DNA of 64,000 nucleotides from an uncultured Hyphomicrobiales bacterium (GCA_903824185.1 CAIJVU010000028.1:53039-117038); one strand, 5' to 3'; shown: positions 30,198 to 40,710, numbered from the stretch's first letter. The notes: a model not told the origin generated them from the sequence alone. A program made the numbers and translations.

Positions 30198-31268
30198 ATG
30201 AAACATATTTTTAAATTATTAAGTGTTGCAGGCCTCGCTTTGGGCTTGGCAACAGGGGCACAGGCACAGGAGAAACTCAAAGTAGGTTTCGTCTATGTCG
30301 GGCCTGTGGGTGATTTTGGATATAGCTACCAGCATAACCAAGGCCGCCTTGCCGTTGACAAGGCTTTGGGTGACAAGGTGCAAACCACATTTCTTGAAAA
30401 TGTCCCCGAGCCTGACTCCGATCGCGCAATCGAACAATTGGTTCGTACGGGCCATAAATTAATTTTTACAACATCCTTCGGCTATATGGAGCCGACACTG
30501 AAAGTGGCAGCAAAATATCCGAACGTGCATTTCGAACACGCAACCGGTTTCAAACGCGCCGCCAATGTTGCCACCTATTCGGCCCGTTTTCATGAAGGTC
30601 GTTATGTACAAGGTGTGATTGCAGGCAAACTCACCAAATCAAACATCGTCGGTTATGTCGCCTCATTCCCCATTCCCGAAGTGGTGTCAGGGATCAACGC
30701 CTTTATGCTCGGCGCGCAAAGTGTCAATCCGGCCATCAAAGTGAAAATCGTTTGGGCCAATACATGGTTTGACCCCGGCAAAGAAGCCGATGCGGCCAAG
30801 GCCCTGCTTGCTCAAGGCGCTGATATCATCACCCAGCACACCGATAGTCCGGCTCCCTTGCAGCAGGCCGAAGCCGCTGGCAAATTGGCGTTTGGTCAAG
30901 CCTCTGACATGATCCGTTTTGCCCCCAAAACAACGCTGACCTCGATTGTCGATAACTGGAACGATTATTACGTCGCACGCGTCAAAGCCCAGCTTGATGG
31001 CAAATGGACGTCGATCGATACATGGGGCGGTTTCTCGGCCAATATGGTCAATATGGCGCCCTTCACCAATATGCCGGAGGATGTCAAAAAATTGGCCATC
31101 GATACCGAACAAGCCATCAAATCCGGCAAACTGGATCCCTTCAAATGCCCCGTTTATGCACAAGACGGAAAAGAAGTGCCCTGCAATGGCAAGGGGGCTT
31201 TGTCGGATGGGCAAGTCTTGGGCATGAATTTCTATGTCAAAGGCATTGATGACAGCCTGCCGAAATAA
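30198..31268 (+). CDS. BMP family ABC importer substrate-binding protein
   Basis: 356 residues with a classical signal peptide (about 23 residues, ending GAQA) and a mature PBP1-like fold of the Bmp/Med/PnrA family: KVGFVYVGPVGDFGYSYQHNQGR at the start, then DSDRAIEQLVRTGHKLIFTTSFGY and the late WGGFSANMVNMAPF. This group binds purine nucleosides, or in some cases other small molecules. There is no lipobox, so it is a soluble periplasmic protein. The start at 30198 is chosen for the signal peptide and nearby AGGAACG; the open frame extends further upstream into the permease gene. Last gene of the importer unit. Confidence 0.92.
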   Translation: MKHIFKLLSVAGLALGLATGAQAQEKLKVGFVYVGPVGDFGYSYQHNQGRLAVDKALGDKVQTTFLENVPEPDSDRAIEQLVRTGHKLIFTTSFGYMEPTLKVAAKYPNVHFEHATGFKRAANVATYSARFHEGRYVQGVIAGKLTKSNIVGYVASFPIPEVVSGINAFMLGAQSVNPAIKVKIVWANTWFDPGKEADAAKALLAQGADIITQHTDSPAPLQQAEAAGKLAFGQASDMIRFAPKTTLTSIVDNWNDYYVARVKAQLDGKWTSIDTWGGFSANMVNMAPFTNMPEDVKKLAIDTEQAIKSGKLDPFKCPVYAQDGKEVPCNGKGALSDGQVLGMNFYVKGIDDSLPK

Positions 31269-31280
31269 GAACCCAAACAT

Positions 31281-31308
31281 GGCTGCGGGGTGCCCTCATC
31301 CTGCAGCC
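31281..31308 (+). terminator. Weak hairpin after the ABC importer
   Basis: Arms GGCTGC and GCAGCC (31281-31286 and 31303-31308), extendable by two further G-C pairs, lie 12 bases after the binding-protein stop. The following GTTTATGC is poor in T, so this may stabilise the mRNA end rather than terminate. Confidence 0.4.
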
Positions 31309-31476
31309 GTTTATGCTATTTCCTTGATTATTTAACCCTGATTTCCCCAAAAATTCGTTTGCCCACAAGGGGTTTAGGCAAAGCCCTTGCCCTGACTCGC
31401 CACATTCGCTAGGCCAGTGCACATCAGAGGCGGGCAGCATGATGCGCCGCATTTTTAAAAAACATGGTCAAAACGT

Positions 31477-33729
31477 ATGGGTAAGCCGGTCGAACCGCCG
31501 TCAGGGGAAGGCGTCACGAGTATCAATCTCAGAGACGCTCTGGAAGAGCGCTATCTCGCTTATGCCTTGTCAACCATCATGCATCGGGCCTTGCCGGATG
31601 CCCGCGACGGTTTGAAGCCGGTTCATCGCCGCTTACTGTTTGCGATGCGTTTGCTGAAACTGGATCCCGGTGCGGCTTTCAAGAAATGCGCCCGCGTGGT
31701 CGGTGACGTCATTGGTAAATACCATCCGCATGGCGACCAATCCGTTTATGATGCCTTGGTCCGTTTGGCACAGGATTTTGCCCAGCGCTATCCGCTCGTC
31801 GACGGGCAAGGCAATTTTGGCAATATCGATGGCGATAACGCGGCCGCCATGCGTTACACCGAAGCACGACTGACCGACGTCGCCCGTCTCTTGCTTGAAG
31901 GGCTTGATGAAGATTCCGTTGATTTTCGGGAAACCTATGACGGTTCTGAAGAAGAGCCGATTGTCTTGCCTGCGGCCTTCCCCAATCTCTTGGCCAATGG
32001 CTCGCAAGGCATTGCCGTTGGCATGGCCACCTCTATCCCTCCGCATAATGTTGTCGAATTATGCGATGCGGCGCTCTATCTGATCAGCCATCCCAAAGCG
32101 ACAGTGGATCACCTGCTTGAATTTGTGCACGGACCCGATTTTCCGACAGGCGGGATCATCATTGATACGGCTGAAAGCATCGCGGAAACCTATCGCACAG
32201 GCCGTGGCGGTTTTCGCGTCAGGGCACATTGGATCAAGGAAGAATTACCACGCGGCGGCTATCAGATCGTTGTGACAGAAATTCCGTGGCTGGTTCCCAA
32301 ATCCCGTTTGATCGAAAAAATTGCAGAACTGATCAACGACAAGAAATTGCCTTTCCTGGCTGATGTGCGTGATGAGTCAGCGGAAGATGTGCGCATTGTT
32401 TTCGAGCCGCGCAACCGGACCCTTGATCCTGTCTTATTGATGGAATCGCTATTCAAGATGACCGAGCTTGAAAGCCGCATTTCCATGAATATGAATGTGC
32501 TGACCTCAGGCCTCGTGCCGAAGGTGCTCAATCTTCAAGAGGCTTTGCGCGAATGGCTCGATCATCGTCGCGTGGTTTTGCAACGCCGGACCAATAACCG
32601 TCTGGGCCAGATTGCCCGCCGTCTTGAAATTCTGCATGGCTTGCTGGTCATCTATCTTGATCTCGACAAGGTCATCAAAATTATTCGGGAAAAAGACGAG
32701 CCTAAACCCGCATTGATCAAAGCCTTTGGTCTGACAGAAATCCAAGCTGACGCCATTCTCAACACCCGCTTGCGCTCCTTACGCAAATTGGAGGAGATGG
32801 AACTCAAGCGTGAACTATCCAATCTGACCGACGAGCAAACCAAGCTCAATGCTTTGATGGCCAGTGAAACTGCACAATGGAAATCCATCAGCGCGCAAAT
32901 CCGCGACGTCAAAAAAATCTATGCCCTTGATACAGAAATTGGCGCACGCCGCACCGATTTCGCCGAACCACCAGAAACCGGTGGCATTGATTTGACAGAG
33001 GCGCTTGTCGAGCGTGAACCTCTCACAATCGTTGTCACGGAAAAAGGATGGATCCGCTCTCTCAAGGGACATGTGCAAGATCTCTCAAGCCTCCAATTCA
33101 AAGGCGATGACGGTCTTAAATTCTCATTCCATAGCGAGACTACGGCGAAGATTTTGGTTCTCGCCACGGATGGAAAAATCTACACGCTGGATGCCTCCAA
33201 GCTGCCGGGCGGTCGCGGCTTTGGTGATCCTATCCGCTTGATGGCCGATATTGATGAAACGGCCGAAATCATCCATGTATTCGCGCATAAGCAGGGACAA
33301 AAATATCTCTTGTGCTCAAATATCGGTCGCGGATTTATCATCACCTCGGAAGAGATGGTGGCCAATACCCGCAAAGGACGTCAGGTGCTCAATCTAGATG
33401 CGGGTGAAACAGCCAAATTGGTTGTGCCCGTTGAAGGTGACACGCTGGCTATCATCGGTGAAAACCGGAAATTGCTGATATTCGCATTGGATCAAGTGCC
33501 GGAAATGTCCCGTGGCAAAGGGGTGCGGCTGCAAAAATACAAAGATGGCGGCGTTGTTGATGCTACAACATTTGTCTTGAAAGATGGCCTGACATGGCTT
33601 GATACATCAGGCCGTACATGGACTGTCGCTAAAACCGAATTGCGCGACTGGATTGGCAACCGTGCCGAAACGGGACGTCTGCCACCCAAAGGCTTTCCGA
33701 AATCTGGAAAGTTTGGCTATAGCGCCTGA
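31477..33729 (+). CDS. parC: DNA topoisomerase IV subunit A
   Basis: Breakage-reunion subunit of the type IIA topoisomerase that decatenates chromosomes, 750 residues. The catalytic pair R126-Y127 lies in [11 protein letters not shown], and the quinolone-region motif [17 protein letters not shown] is intact. The C-terminal beta-pinwheel (about 495-740) has degenerate GyrA-box-like repeats, such as KGRQVLNL, fitting ParC rather than GyrA. The gene starts with ATG without a strong ribosome site. It stands alone and is convergent with bpt, sharing a hairpin. Confidence 0.95.
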   Translation: MGKPVEPPSGEGVTSINLRDALEERYLAYALSTIMHRALPDARDGLKPVHRRLLFAMRLLKLDPGAAFKKCARVVGDVIGKYHPHGDQSVYDALVRLAQDFAQRYPLVDGQGNFGNIDGDNAAAMRYTEARLTDVARLLLEGLDEDSVDFRETYDGSEEEPIVLPAAFPNLLANGSQGIAVGMATSIPPHNVVELCDAALYLISHPKATVDHLLEFVHGPDFPTGGIIIDTAESIAETYRTGRGGFRVRAHWIKEELPRGGYQIVVTEIPWLVPKSRLIEKIAELINDKKLPFLADVRDESAEDVRIVFEPRNRTLDPVLLMESLFKMTELESRISMNMNVLTSGLVPKVLNLQEALREWLDHRRVVLQRRTNNRLGQIARRLEILHGLLVIYLDLDKVIKIIREKDEPKPALIKAFGLTEIQADAILNTRLRSLRKLEEMELKRELSNLTDEQTKLNALMASETAQWKSISAQIRDVKKIYALDTEIGARRTDFAEPPETGGIDLTEALVEREPLTIVVTEKGWIRSLKGHVQDLSSLQFKGDDGLKFSFHSETTAKILVLATDGKIYTLDASKLPGGRGFGDPIRLMADIDETAEIIHVFAHKQGQKYLLCSNIGRGFIITSEEMVANTRKGRQVLNLDAGETAKLVVPVEGDTLAIIGENRKLLIFALDQVPEMSRGKGVRLQKYKDGGVVDATTFVLKDGLTWLDTSGRTWTVAKTELRDWIGNRAETGRLPPKGFPKSGKFGYSA

Positions 33730-33732
33730 TGA

Positions 33733-33767
33733 TAAAAAATGATCGAAGCAAAATCGCTTCGATCATT
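33733..33767 (-). terminator. Strong terminator overlapping the bpt stop codon
   Basis: A perfect 12-bp stem (arms 33738-33749 and 33756-33767, AATGATCGAAGC and its complement) with a six-base loop. On the minus strand it is followed by TTTTTTATC. The bpt stop codon (33763-33765) lies within the stem, and the structure sits between the two convergent genes, nine bases after the parC stop. Confidence 0.88.
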
Positions 33768-34527
33768 CTCCGCGTGAGGGAAGATCTACCAATTGCCAGC
33801 CGCGTAAGGTCAGTCTTTCTTGCGGCATAAATCGGGCTTTGTAATCCATTTTGGGAGAACCATCGACCCAATACCCCAGATAGACATAAGGCAGGCCCAT
33901 GCGGCGGGCGCGTTCGATCTGATCGAGGATCATGAAGGTTCCCAAACCACGATCAAGTTGGTCAATATCGTAAAACGCATAAACCAATGACAAGCCGTCG
34001 TTTAACACATCGATCAATGTCATGGCCATCAGGGGGCCCTCCCCCTCGCCGGTGATCATGGTGTCAGGACCGCGCCGCCGATATTCAACAATATGCGTGT
34101 CCACATAAGTGTCTTCAATCATCATGGCATAATCGAGCACAGTCATATCGGCCATACCACCGTCGGCGTGGCGGCTTTCCAGATAATAGCGAAACAATTC
34201 ATATTGTTCGGGAGTGGGGATATTCTCTTTCCAGCATCCCATAAGATCATGATTGCGTTTGACCAATCGCCGCATCGAACGATTGGGTTTGAATCGATCA
34301 ACCGGTATGCGCACCGAAACACAGGCCTGACACATGTCGCAAGCCGGACGATAGGCAATGGTTTGGGAACGACGAAAACCGTTTTGACTTAAAACATTGT
34401 TATATTCATCAGCGCGCATGCCCACGAGATGGGCGAAAACTTTGCGTTCAATTTTGCGCGGCAAATAAGGGCATGGGCCCGGTGCGGTCAAATAAAACTG
34501 CAATCCATCGCGCTGATGCGTTGTCAC
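33763..34527 (-). CDS. bpt: Aspartate/glutamate leucyltransferase or arginyl-tRNA-protein transferase
   Basis: Transfers an amino acid from charged tRNA to N-terminal acidic residues, marking proteins for ClpS-ClpAP degradation. 254 residues, the usual bacterial length. The N-terminal cysteine motif [11 protein letters not shown], the [11 protein letters not shown] segment and the final [11 protein letters not shown] are conserved in the ATE/Bpt family. Leucyl versus arginyl transfer cannot be separated by eye; the short bacterial form is usually Bpt. The start is GTG (MTTHQRDG), with AGGGCAGG just upstream. It is followed 3' by a strong hairpin and sits 12 bases after the RDD gene. Confidence 0.9.
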   Translation of the reverse strand: MTTHQRDGLQFYLTAPGPCPYLPRKIERKVFAHLVGMRADEYNNVLSQNGFRRSQTIAYRPACDMCQACVSVRIPVDRFKPNRSMRRLVKRNHDLMGCWKENIPTPEQYELFRYYLESRHADGGMADMTVLDYAMMIEDTYVDTHIVEYRRRGPDTMITGEGEGPLMAMTLIDVLNDGLSLVYAFYDIDQLDRGLGTFMILDQIERARRMGLPYVYLGYWVDGSPKMDYKARFMPQERLTLRGWQLVDLPSRGE

Positions 34528-34539
34528 CTGACCTGCCCT

Positions 34540-35019
34540 TTATAAGACAAAACGAATGGTGCGGGTGATGATGGTATCAGTCAACAAATCATGGGCTAGA
34601 CGACGATCCGAACGCAACAAGCCAAACAACAAAATCATCGGCGTGAAACAATAATTCAGCATATAAAACATGACGGCATGGACAGCTGCGACCAAAAAAT
34701 TAACCCGCTCGCCATTGCGCATGCGCATTTCGATGCCCACGAGACGCATGCCCCATGTTGCACGATAAGGGCCGGACAAAGTAAAGCCGTTATAAAATAA
34801 AGCGACCAATGGCACCATAATAGGAATGAAAAACCAGGTAAGGCCAAAGGTGAAAAATCCAAGAAAACTGGCAAGAAACCCATAAAAGACAACCAGCAGG
34901 CCAATCACCAACAAATCAACGCAATAGGCGAGAAGACGCGAACCCAAAACACCTGAAACAGGGGGTTGATAACCACGCTCTTCATAGGGTGGAATGATTT
35001 CGACAGGATCGTTGCGCAT
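34540..35019 (-). CDS. RDD family membrane protein
   Basis: 159 residues with the RDD domain: the Arg of GSRLLAYCVDLLVIGLLV and the Asp in that segment, then hydrophobic helices at about 28-50, 55-75 and 105-130, and the GMRLVGIEMRMRNGERV segment. The function is unknown; some RDD proteins act as ion antiporters. It is adjacent to bpt on the same strand, a pairing frequent in Hyphomicrobiales, and is divergent from the CAP-domain gene. Confidence 0.85.
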   Translation of the reverse strand: MRNDPVEIIPPYEERGYQPPVSGVLGSRLLAYCVDLLVIGLLVVFYGFLASFLGFFTFGLTWFFIPIMVPLVALFYNGFTLSGPYRATWGMRLVGIEMRMRNGERVNFLVAAVHAVMFYMLNYCFTPMILLFGLLRSDRRLAHDLLTDTIITRTIRFVL

Positions 35020-35138
35020 CTCAATCGCCCAAGTTCGGACTGTTTCGTATGATTTGAGGCTCTATCTTGGCACGTTCAAGCCATCATTGTAAAACAATGC
35101 TCGATTTTGCATAGATTCGCTTCAAATTTGGTATATTC

Positions 35139-35669
35139 ATGGTTACCGGTTCGTCATTGCGTCAAGACACCCCTTTCACGCGTCCCCTTTCACGGCGGTT
35201 GTTTGGAAGAAAATGTCTGGGATTAACCCTCTCTGCTCTGGGTCTTGCCGGTTGCGTCAGCATTCCCAAGAGCCGCTATCCCGCTCATGATGTGAGCGCG
35301 GAAGCCTTGGAGGGGATCAATGCCTTTCGCGCCGAAAATGGTCTGCAACCCCTTAAAATTGATACTGGTTTGATCGAATTGGCCAAAGACCAAGCCGGTT
35401 TGATGGCGGCCAAGCAAATCCTGTCGCATGATGTCGAAGGTGATTTTGAAAGCCGGATGAACAAAGGCGGCTATCGCAAGCAGGCGGGCGCTGAAAATGT
35501 CGGGGCTGGTCATGCCGATGTCGCTGATACTTTGGCTGCCTGGCAACGCTCCCCTGGTCACAGAGCCAATTTGTTAATGCCAGAGGCTATCCGGTTCGGC
35601 ATGGCCAAAGCGGATGCTCCCGAGGCGCGCTTTCGCAATTATTGGGCCCTCATTCTCGCTGGCAAATAA
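35139..35669 (+). CDS. CAP/SCP-domain lipoprotein, possibly Tat-exported
   Basis: 176 residues. The N-terminus contains a twin-arginine-like motif SRRLFG (18-23), a hydrophobic stretch and a lipobox LAGC with lipidation at C39. The mature domain is a short CAP/SCP fold: INAFRAENGLQPL, a conserved His in LSHDVEGDF, AENVGAG and WQRSPGHRANLL, the signatures of the family. The role of bacterial CAP proteins is unsettled. A TATATT sequence lies directly before the annotated ATG, so transcription may begin very close to it and a downstream start is possible. It is divergent from the RDD gene. Confidence 0.85.
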   Translation: MVTGSSLRQDTPFTRPLSRRLFGRKCLGLTLSALGLAGCVSIPKSRYPAHDVSAEALEGINAFRAENGLQPLKIDTGLIELAKDQAGLMAAKQILSHDVEGDFESRMNKGGYRKQAGAENVGAGHADVADTLAAWQRSPGHRANLLMPEAIRFGMAKADAPEARFRNYWALILAGK

Positions 35670-35763
35670 TGGCACGATTGGGGTTTTTGTTGAGCCCGCG
35701 TCTAACTTCCGGTAAAGGCTTCAGACAAGGTTACTTCAGACCGCAAGACAAAGAGACCATGGC

Positions 35764-37077
35764 ATGAATACTCCCAAAATATCATTTGTCTCTTTGGGGT
35801 GCCCCAAAGCCTTGGTGGATAGCGAACGCATTATCACGCAATTGCGCGCGGAAGGGTATGAGCTGTCAAAAAGCCATATCGGTGCGGATGCGGTGATCGT
35901 GAACACCTGCGGCTTTCTCGACAGCGCCAAAGCAGAGTCGCTCGCTGCCATCAGCGAAGCCATGGCGCAAAACGGCAAGGTCATTGTCACAGGTTGTATG
36001 GGTGCCGAGCCTGAAGAGATCCTCAAAGCCCATCCCGATATTGCTGCCGTCACCGGACCGCAAGCCTATGAAAGTGTCATGCAAGCGGTGCATAAAGTTG
36101 CGCCCCCGTTGCATGATCCCTATCTCGATCTTGTGCCAGACCAAGGTGTCAAACTAACCCCGCGTCACTATGCCTATTTGAAAATTTCTGAGGGCTGCAA
36201 CAATCGCTGCAGTTTCTGCATTATCCCGAGCTTGCGCGGTGATTTGGTTTCACGGCCCTTAAACGAGGTCATGCGCGAAGCCGAGAAACTTGTGAAATCC
36301 GGCGTCAAAGAAATTCTGGTTATCTCGCAAGACACATCCGCCTATGGCGTCGATGTCAAATACGCCCCGTCAGAATGGCAAGGGCGCGAATACCAGACAC
36401 GCTTTATTGATCTGGCGCGTGCTTTGGGCGAACTCGGCGTCTGGATCCGCCTGCATTATGTCTATCCCTATCCGCATGTTGACGATGTCATTCCGTTGAT
36501 GGCGGAGGGTAAGATTTTGCCTTACCTTGATATCCCTTTCCAACATGCCTCGGCCAAAGTGCTGAAAGCCATGCGCCGACCAGCCCATCAAGACAAAACA
36601 CTGGAACGCATCCACAAATGGCGCAGCATTTGCCCCGATCTGGCGATACGATCCACCTTCATTGTCGGTTTTCCGGGTGAAACCGAAGAGGACTTCCAAG
36701 AGCTGCTTTCCTTCCTTGACGAGGCAAAACTGGAAAGGGTCGGATGCTTCCCCTATGAGCCCGTCAAGGGCGCAAAAGCCAATGACCTTGGTTTGGAGCT
36801 CGTTGATGATGAGACCAAACAATCGCGCTACAAACGCTTTATGGAACGCCAGCAAGCCATCAGTGCCAAACGTCTTTCGACGCGTGTTGGTCGCCGGATC
36901 AAAGTCTTGATCGATGAAGGTGGCGCGACACAAGCCAAAGGCCGCTCGCCTTGGGATGCCCCCGAAATTGACGGGCATGTTCACATCACAAGCAGACGGC
37001 CCTTGCGAACAGGTGAACTGGTCATGGTGAAAATTGAACGGGCCGATGCCTATGATCTTTATGGTGTCGCTGTTTGA
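35764..37077 (+). CDS. rimO: Ribosomal protein S12 methylthiotransferase
   Basis: Radical-SAM enzyme adding a methylthio group to Asp-89 of ribosomal protein S12. 437 residues in the normal order: UPF0004 domain with [15 protein letters not shown], a second-cluster cysteine in VNTCGF and one in VTGCMG, radical-SAM core with CNNRCSFC (Cx3Cx2C) and the DIPFQHAS segment, then a TRAM domain (about 370-435). The SLGCPKNLVDSE-type start separates RimO from MiaB. The last 19 bases overlap the 3' end of recO on the opposite strand. Confidence 0.96.
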   Translation: MNTPKISFVSLGCPKALVDSERIITQLRAEGYELSKSHIGADAVIVNTCGFLDSAKAESLAAISEAMAQNGKVIVTGCMGAEPEEILKAHPDIAAVTGPQAYESVMQAVHKVAPPLHDPYLDLVPDQGVKLTPRHYAYLKISEGCNNRCSFCIIPSLRGDLVSRPLNEVMREAEKLVKSGVKEILVISQDTSAYGVDVKYAPSEWQGREYQTRFIDLARALGELGVWIRLHYVYPYPHVDDVIPLMAEGKILPYLDIPFQHASAKVLKAMRRPAHQDKTLERIHKWRSICPDLAIRSTFIVGFPGETEEDFQELLSFLDEAKLERVGCFPYEPVKGAKANDLGLELVDDETKQSRYKRFMERQQAISAKRLSTRVGRRIKVLIDEGGATQAKGRSPWDAPEIDGHVHITSRRPLRTGELVMVKIERADAYDLYGVAV

Positions 37078-37805
37078 TTGCGCTTCAAAATAGACGCAAT
37101 AAATGAGCGTCGTGTTTCGGGCTCTTCCTGTCCGCGCGGACCGTAAACATGACGTTCGAGAAAATGCCCCGTTAATGCAAAACCATCGATAATCGATTGC
37201 TGGTCAGGCATCAGGAAGGGCTGATCATTTTGAATCAAAAATGCGGGCAAGGGTAACACTTTATCAAGCCAAGGTGCTGCCGCAGCGCGCGTGACAGCGC
37301 GTCCGGTTTTGGGGGAGACATAAGCGAGATCTTCCCGTGCGCCGGTCAAAGCGCATTCCGTCAAATCAAGACCAAAACCCAATTCAGTCAAAATATGCTG
37401 TTCGAACCGGATGACCAGCGGTGCTGCAAGCTGACTGTCAGACAGCTTGTCTAGAACAATTTGCATGACATCAAACAGACCATGATGCGGTTCGCGTTCG
37501 GGCAACAAACGGATCAAACCGCACATATGCCCCAAAGCAAACAAGGCGGAGGATTGATTGATGATATGGGCTGCCCGCATCGTCTTGGCTTCAAGACGGT
37601 ATTCACCCAAGTGATCTTCAATCCTTGCCCGCCATTCGGTGACCACCTCATTGCCCATTTGCAAAAGCGGTTGCATGCGCTTGGATCGACCGCCTCTCAC
37701 AAGACCGACATGGCGTCCATGCTCACGGGTCAGCAGCTCGACAATCGCGCTTGTTTCACCATGGCGTCTGACACCGACAATGATCCCTTCATCCTGCCAG
37801 TCCAC
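37059..37805 (-). CDS. recO: DNA repair protein RecO
   Basis: Mediator that with RecR loads RecA onto SSB-coated DNA, 248 residues. The N-terminal OB-fold begins [37 protein letters not shown], matching the family. The helical C-terminal domain lacks an obvious zinc-binding cysteine set. The start codon is GTG with GAGG eight bases upstream. It is the last gene of the rpoZ-to-recO housekeeping cluster, ten bases after era. Its 3' end overlaps rimO. Confidence 0.93.
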   Translation of the reverse strand: MDWQDEGIIVGVRRHGETSAIVELLTREHGRHVGLVRGGRSKRMQPLLQMGNEVVTEWRARIEDHLGEYRLEAKTMRAAHIINQSSALFALGHMCGLIRLLPEREPHHGLFDVMQIVLDKLSDSQLAAPLVIRFEQHILTELGFGLDLTECALTGAREDLAYVSPKTGRAVTRAAAAPWLDKVLPLPAFLIQNDQPFLMPDQQSIIDGFALTGHFLERHVYGPRGQEEPETRRSFIASILKRNQTATP

Positions 37806-37815
37806 GAAGGTGACC

Positions 37816-38733
37816 TCACTCTTTCGGGAATTCTAATCCCATTTCACGATAGCGTGCAGGATCATCAGACCAATGTTCGCGCACCTTCACAAACAAAAAC
37901 AGATGCACGGGACAATCGGCCGCCTCTGAAATTTCACGACGGGCTGCCGCACCAATCGCTTTGATCCCCTGGCCTTTTTCACCCAGAATAATTTTACGCT
38001 GGCTTTCACGTTCGACAAAAATGGTTTGCTCGATGCGCGCCGAGCCATCTTTCAATGTTTTCCATTCATCCGTTTCAACGGTGGATCGATACGGCAATTC
38101 ATCATGCAACCGCTCAAATAATTTTTCACGTGTGATTTCGGATGCCAACATCCGCAAGGGCAAATCGGAAACCTCGTCTTCGGGAAACAGCCATGGCCCC
38201 ATGGGAACCAGTGCAGCAAGGCGTTTGCGCAACACCTGGAGACCGTCCCCTTTCAACGCGGAAATCATGAACGTCTCTTCAAAATGAGCCCGCGCATTCA
38301 AGTCTTCCGATATTTTCAAAAGCTTTGAGCGCTCGATCAAATCTATTTTGTTCAAGATCAAAAACTTCTTTTGTTTGAGATCGGGTAGTCGCGCGATAAT
38401 CGCTTCGCTTTCTTCGTCAGGCCATTTGCGAACATCAATCAACAGGCAGATGACATCGGCGTCACCAGCACCACCCCAAGCGGATGTGACCATCGCCCGT
38501 TCAAGCCGCCTTTTGGGTGCAAACAAACCGGGCGTATCCACAAGCACCAATTGGGCATTGCCTTCCATACAGATACCGCGCACCAATGAGCGGGTTGTCT
38601 GGACTTTGCGCGAGACAATCGAGACTTTGGCGCCGACAAGCGAATTCACCAATGTTGATTTACCGGCATTGGGGGCGCCGATAAGGGCAATGAAGCCGCA
38701 AGCCGGTTGAGATTGAATGTCCATATCAGTCAT
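37816..38733 (-). CDS. era: GTPase Era
   Basis: Ribosome assembly GTPase binding 16S rRNA 3' end. The G1 motif GAPNAGKSTLVN, G3 VDTPGLF and G4 NKID are intact, followed by the C-terminal KH domain (about 205-305) with the GEKGQGIKAIGAAAR loop. The frame opens at a TTG at 38751, but the ATG at 38733 follows a strong AAGAGGAAACC site and overlaps the rnc stop by eight bases (ATGACTGA), giving 305 residues and translational coupling. Confidence 0.96.
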   Translation of the reverse strand: MTDMDIQSQPACGFIALIGAPNAGKSTLVNSLVGAKVSIVSRKVQTTRSLVRGICMEGNAQLVLVDTPGLFAPKRRLERAMVTSAWGGAGDADVICLLIDVRKWPDEESEAIIARLPDLKQKKFLILNKIDLIERSKLLKISEDLNARAHFEETFMISALKGDGLQVLRKRLAALVPMGPWLFPEDEVSDLPLRMLASEITREKLFERLHDELPYRSTVETDEWKTLKDGSARIEQTIFVERESQRKIILGEKGQGIKAIGAAARREISEAADCPVHLFLFVKVREHWSDDPARYREMGLEFPKE

Positions 38734-39439
38734 CGGTTTCCTCTTTTGCAAAGCCTAAACGTGCCATAAAAGCACGGGCTGCATTTTGCTCGGCAACACG
38801 CTTGGACGGACCTTCGCCAAAAGCGTTTTCATATCCTTTGACAGATACAGAAATTTTAAAAACGGGCTTATGATCAGGCCCCAAGCGACTGACAGAGACA
38901 TAGTCAGGGGTTCCCAAGCCAAGGCCCAAAGCCCATTCCTGAAGAGAGGATTTGGCATCGCGCACGGCCCCATCTTCTTGCAAGACACGCGGCCCAAAAC
39001 TCTTTTCCACAATCGTCTTGGCCGCTTCAAAACCACCATCCAGCCAAATGGCTGCAATCACCGCTTCACAGACATCGGCCAAGATGGCTTCGCGATTGCG
39101 CAAGCCCGAACGACGTTCCGCCTGACCAACGCGTAAATGCGCTGCCAATTCCCATTCACGCGCAATATCGGCACAGGTCTCGCGCCTTACCAAAGCCCCC
39201 AAGCGGCGGGATAGATTGCCTTCGCTTTCATCGGGAAATGTCCGATACAACAAATCGGCAATGATCAAACCCAAAACCCGATCACCCAAAAACTCAAGAC
39301 GCTGGTAATGCGGGCTTTCACTCTGCGGACCCGACAATGCGCTCACATGCGTTAAGGCCTGATCCAGCAAAGCCGTGTTGGTGAAATGATATCCCAGCCT
39401 TTCTTGCAGGAGTTTATCTGATCGGTCTGAACGCGCCAT
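38726..39439 (-). CDS. rnc: Ribonuclease III
   Basis: Double-strand-specific endoribonuclease processing rRNA precursors and mRNA. The catalytic signature RLEFLGDRVLGLIIADLL is present with its acidic residues, and a C-terminal dsRNA-binding domain (about 160-230) ends with GPSKRVAEQNAARAFM. The first in-frame start is a TTG at 39451; the ATG at 39439 gives 237 residues. Neither has a clear ribosome site. It lies between lepB and era as usual, supplying the lep-rnc-era trio. Confidence 0.96.
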   Translation of the reverse strand: MARSDRSDKLLQERLGYHFTNTALLDQALTHVSALSGPQSESPHYQRLEFLGDRVLGLIIADLLYRTFPDESEGNLSRRLGALVRRETCADIAREWELAAHLRVGQAERRSGLRNREAILADVCEAVIAAIWLDGGFEAAKTIVEKSFGPRVLQEDGAVRDAKSSLQEWALGLGLGTPDYVSVSRLGPDHKPVFKISVSVKGYENAFGEGPSKRVAEQNAARAFMARLGFAKEETDD

Positions 39440-39447
39440 AACAGGGA

Positions 39448-40227
39448 TCAACGCACAGAGTTAAAAAGACGCGAGGGACGCAAAGCCCAAGGCCAATTCC
39501 AGATCTGCCACCCTGCAGTTCCCTCCTCGATGGAGAAGAACAAGACAGTCGCTTTGCCTTCGAGATTTTCAAAAGGCACAAACCCCACACCGCCTTCTTT
39601 GGCCGACACGCGCGAGTCGAGGGAATTGTCGCGGTTGTCACCCATCATAAAATAATGGCCCGCAGGGACTTCGAAATCAGGTGTGTTGCGTCCCAACATA
39701 TTGCCGAAGAGATCGAGCTCTTGCGAGACATAGCTCACCCCGTTCGGCAGCGTTTCACGATAAAGGGTTGCGCGGTCGCGATAGCCCGCCCCTGCTGAGA
39801 CGTCTTTTTTACCAATCAGTTCTTTTTTGACGGGTTGTCCATTGATGGTGAGATGACCATTGACCATGCGTATATGATCGCCGGGCAAGCCAATGACGCG
39901 CTTGATGTAATCTGTCGAATTGTCGCGCGGCAATTTAAACACCACGACATCACCGCGTTCAGGTTCCTTGCCAAAAATACGGCCCTCAAAAAGATCGGGA
40001 CTGAATGGAAACGAATGTTTTGAAAAACCATAGCTGTATTTGGATACAAACAAATAATCACCGACCAATAAAGTCGGGATCATGGATCCGGATGGAATAT
40101 TAAAAGGCTGGAACAAAAAACTTCTGACCACCAGAGCAATCAACAAAGCTTGGGCCACGACGACAATCGTTTCGATCAACTCGCTCACGGCTGAGGAGGA
40201 GGTTGTTTTCTGATCGCTCTCGGTCAT
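39448..40227 (-). CDS. lepB: Signal peptidase I
   Basis: Inner-membrane Ser-Lys protease removing signal peptides, 259 residues. One transmembrane helix at about 17-37, the nucleophile S48 in PSGSMIPTL and the general base K109 in YIKRVIGLPGD, plus box E GDNRDNSLDSR, are all present. It has a single membrane segment, the short form usual in Alphaproteobacteria. It lies 81 bases after acpS and directly before rnc. Confidence 0.97.
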   Translation of the reverse strand: MTESDQKTTSSSAVSELIETIVVVAQALLIALVVRSFLFQPFNIPSGSMIPTLLVGDYLFVSKYSYGFSKHSFPFSPDLFEGRIFGKEPERGDVVVFKLPRDNSTDYIKRVIGLPGDHIRMVNGHLTINGQPVKKELIGKKDVSAGAGYRDRATLYRETLPNGVSYVSQELDLFGNMLGRNTPDFEVPAGHYFMMGDNRDNSLDSRVSAKEGGVGFVPFENLEGKATVLFFSIEEGTAGWQIWNWPWALRPSRLFNSVR

Positions 40228-40308
40228 GTCTTCGCTTTCATCGGTTCAATACTGCGGCCATACTGGATAAACCATAAACTTTGCCGTTCTGCTTCGCAAT
40301 AAAACCCG

Positions 40309-40707
40309 TCACTCAGGTCTGGCTTCCAACATGACATAAGCTTGCGCCAGCGGCGGCTCGTCTGTGATGGTCAGATGAATGACCATCTTGTGGTTAGGCG
40401 GCGTCAAACGATCCAATTGGTCTTTGGCTCCACCGGTCAGATGCAGGGTGGGTTGACCTGATCGCAAATTCACAACCCCGATATCATGCAAAAAAACCCC
40501 GTGACTAAACCCCGTCCCCAAGGCCTTGGCACAGGCCTCCTTGGCCGCAAAACGCTTGGCAAGGGTTGGTGCCATGAGGGGGCGCCGCTTGGCTTTGGCA
40601 ATTTCTGTTTCGGTAAAAACCCGCTTCAAAAATCGATCCCCGAAACGATCAAGGGCTTTTTGGATGCGCCTGATATCACACAGATCTGATCCGGTCCCGA
40701 TAATCAC
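40309..40707 (-). CDS. acpS: Holo-[acyl-carrier-protein] synthase
   Basis: Transfers 4'-phosphopantetheine from CoA to acyl carrier protein, 132 residues. The two magnesium/CoA motifs [13 protein letters not shown] and [16 protein letters not shown] are intact. The start codon is GTG at 40707, three bases after the pdxJ stop, with GGATCTGAG before it. The gene order pdxJ-acpS-lepB is standard in Proteobacteria. Confidence 0.96.
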   Translation of the reverse strand: MIIGTGSDLCDIRRIQKALDRFGDRFLKRVFTETEIAKAKRRPLMAPTLAKRFAAKEACAKALGTGFSHGVFLHDIGVVNLRSGQPTLHLTGGAKDQLDRLTPPNHKMVIHLTITDEPPLAQAYVMLEARPE

Positions 40708-40710
40708 GTC

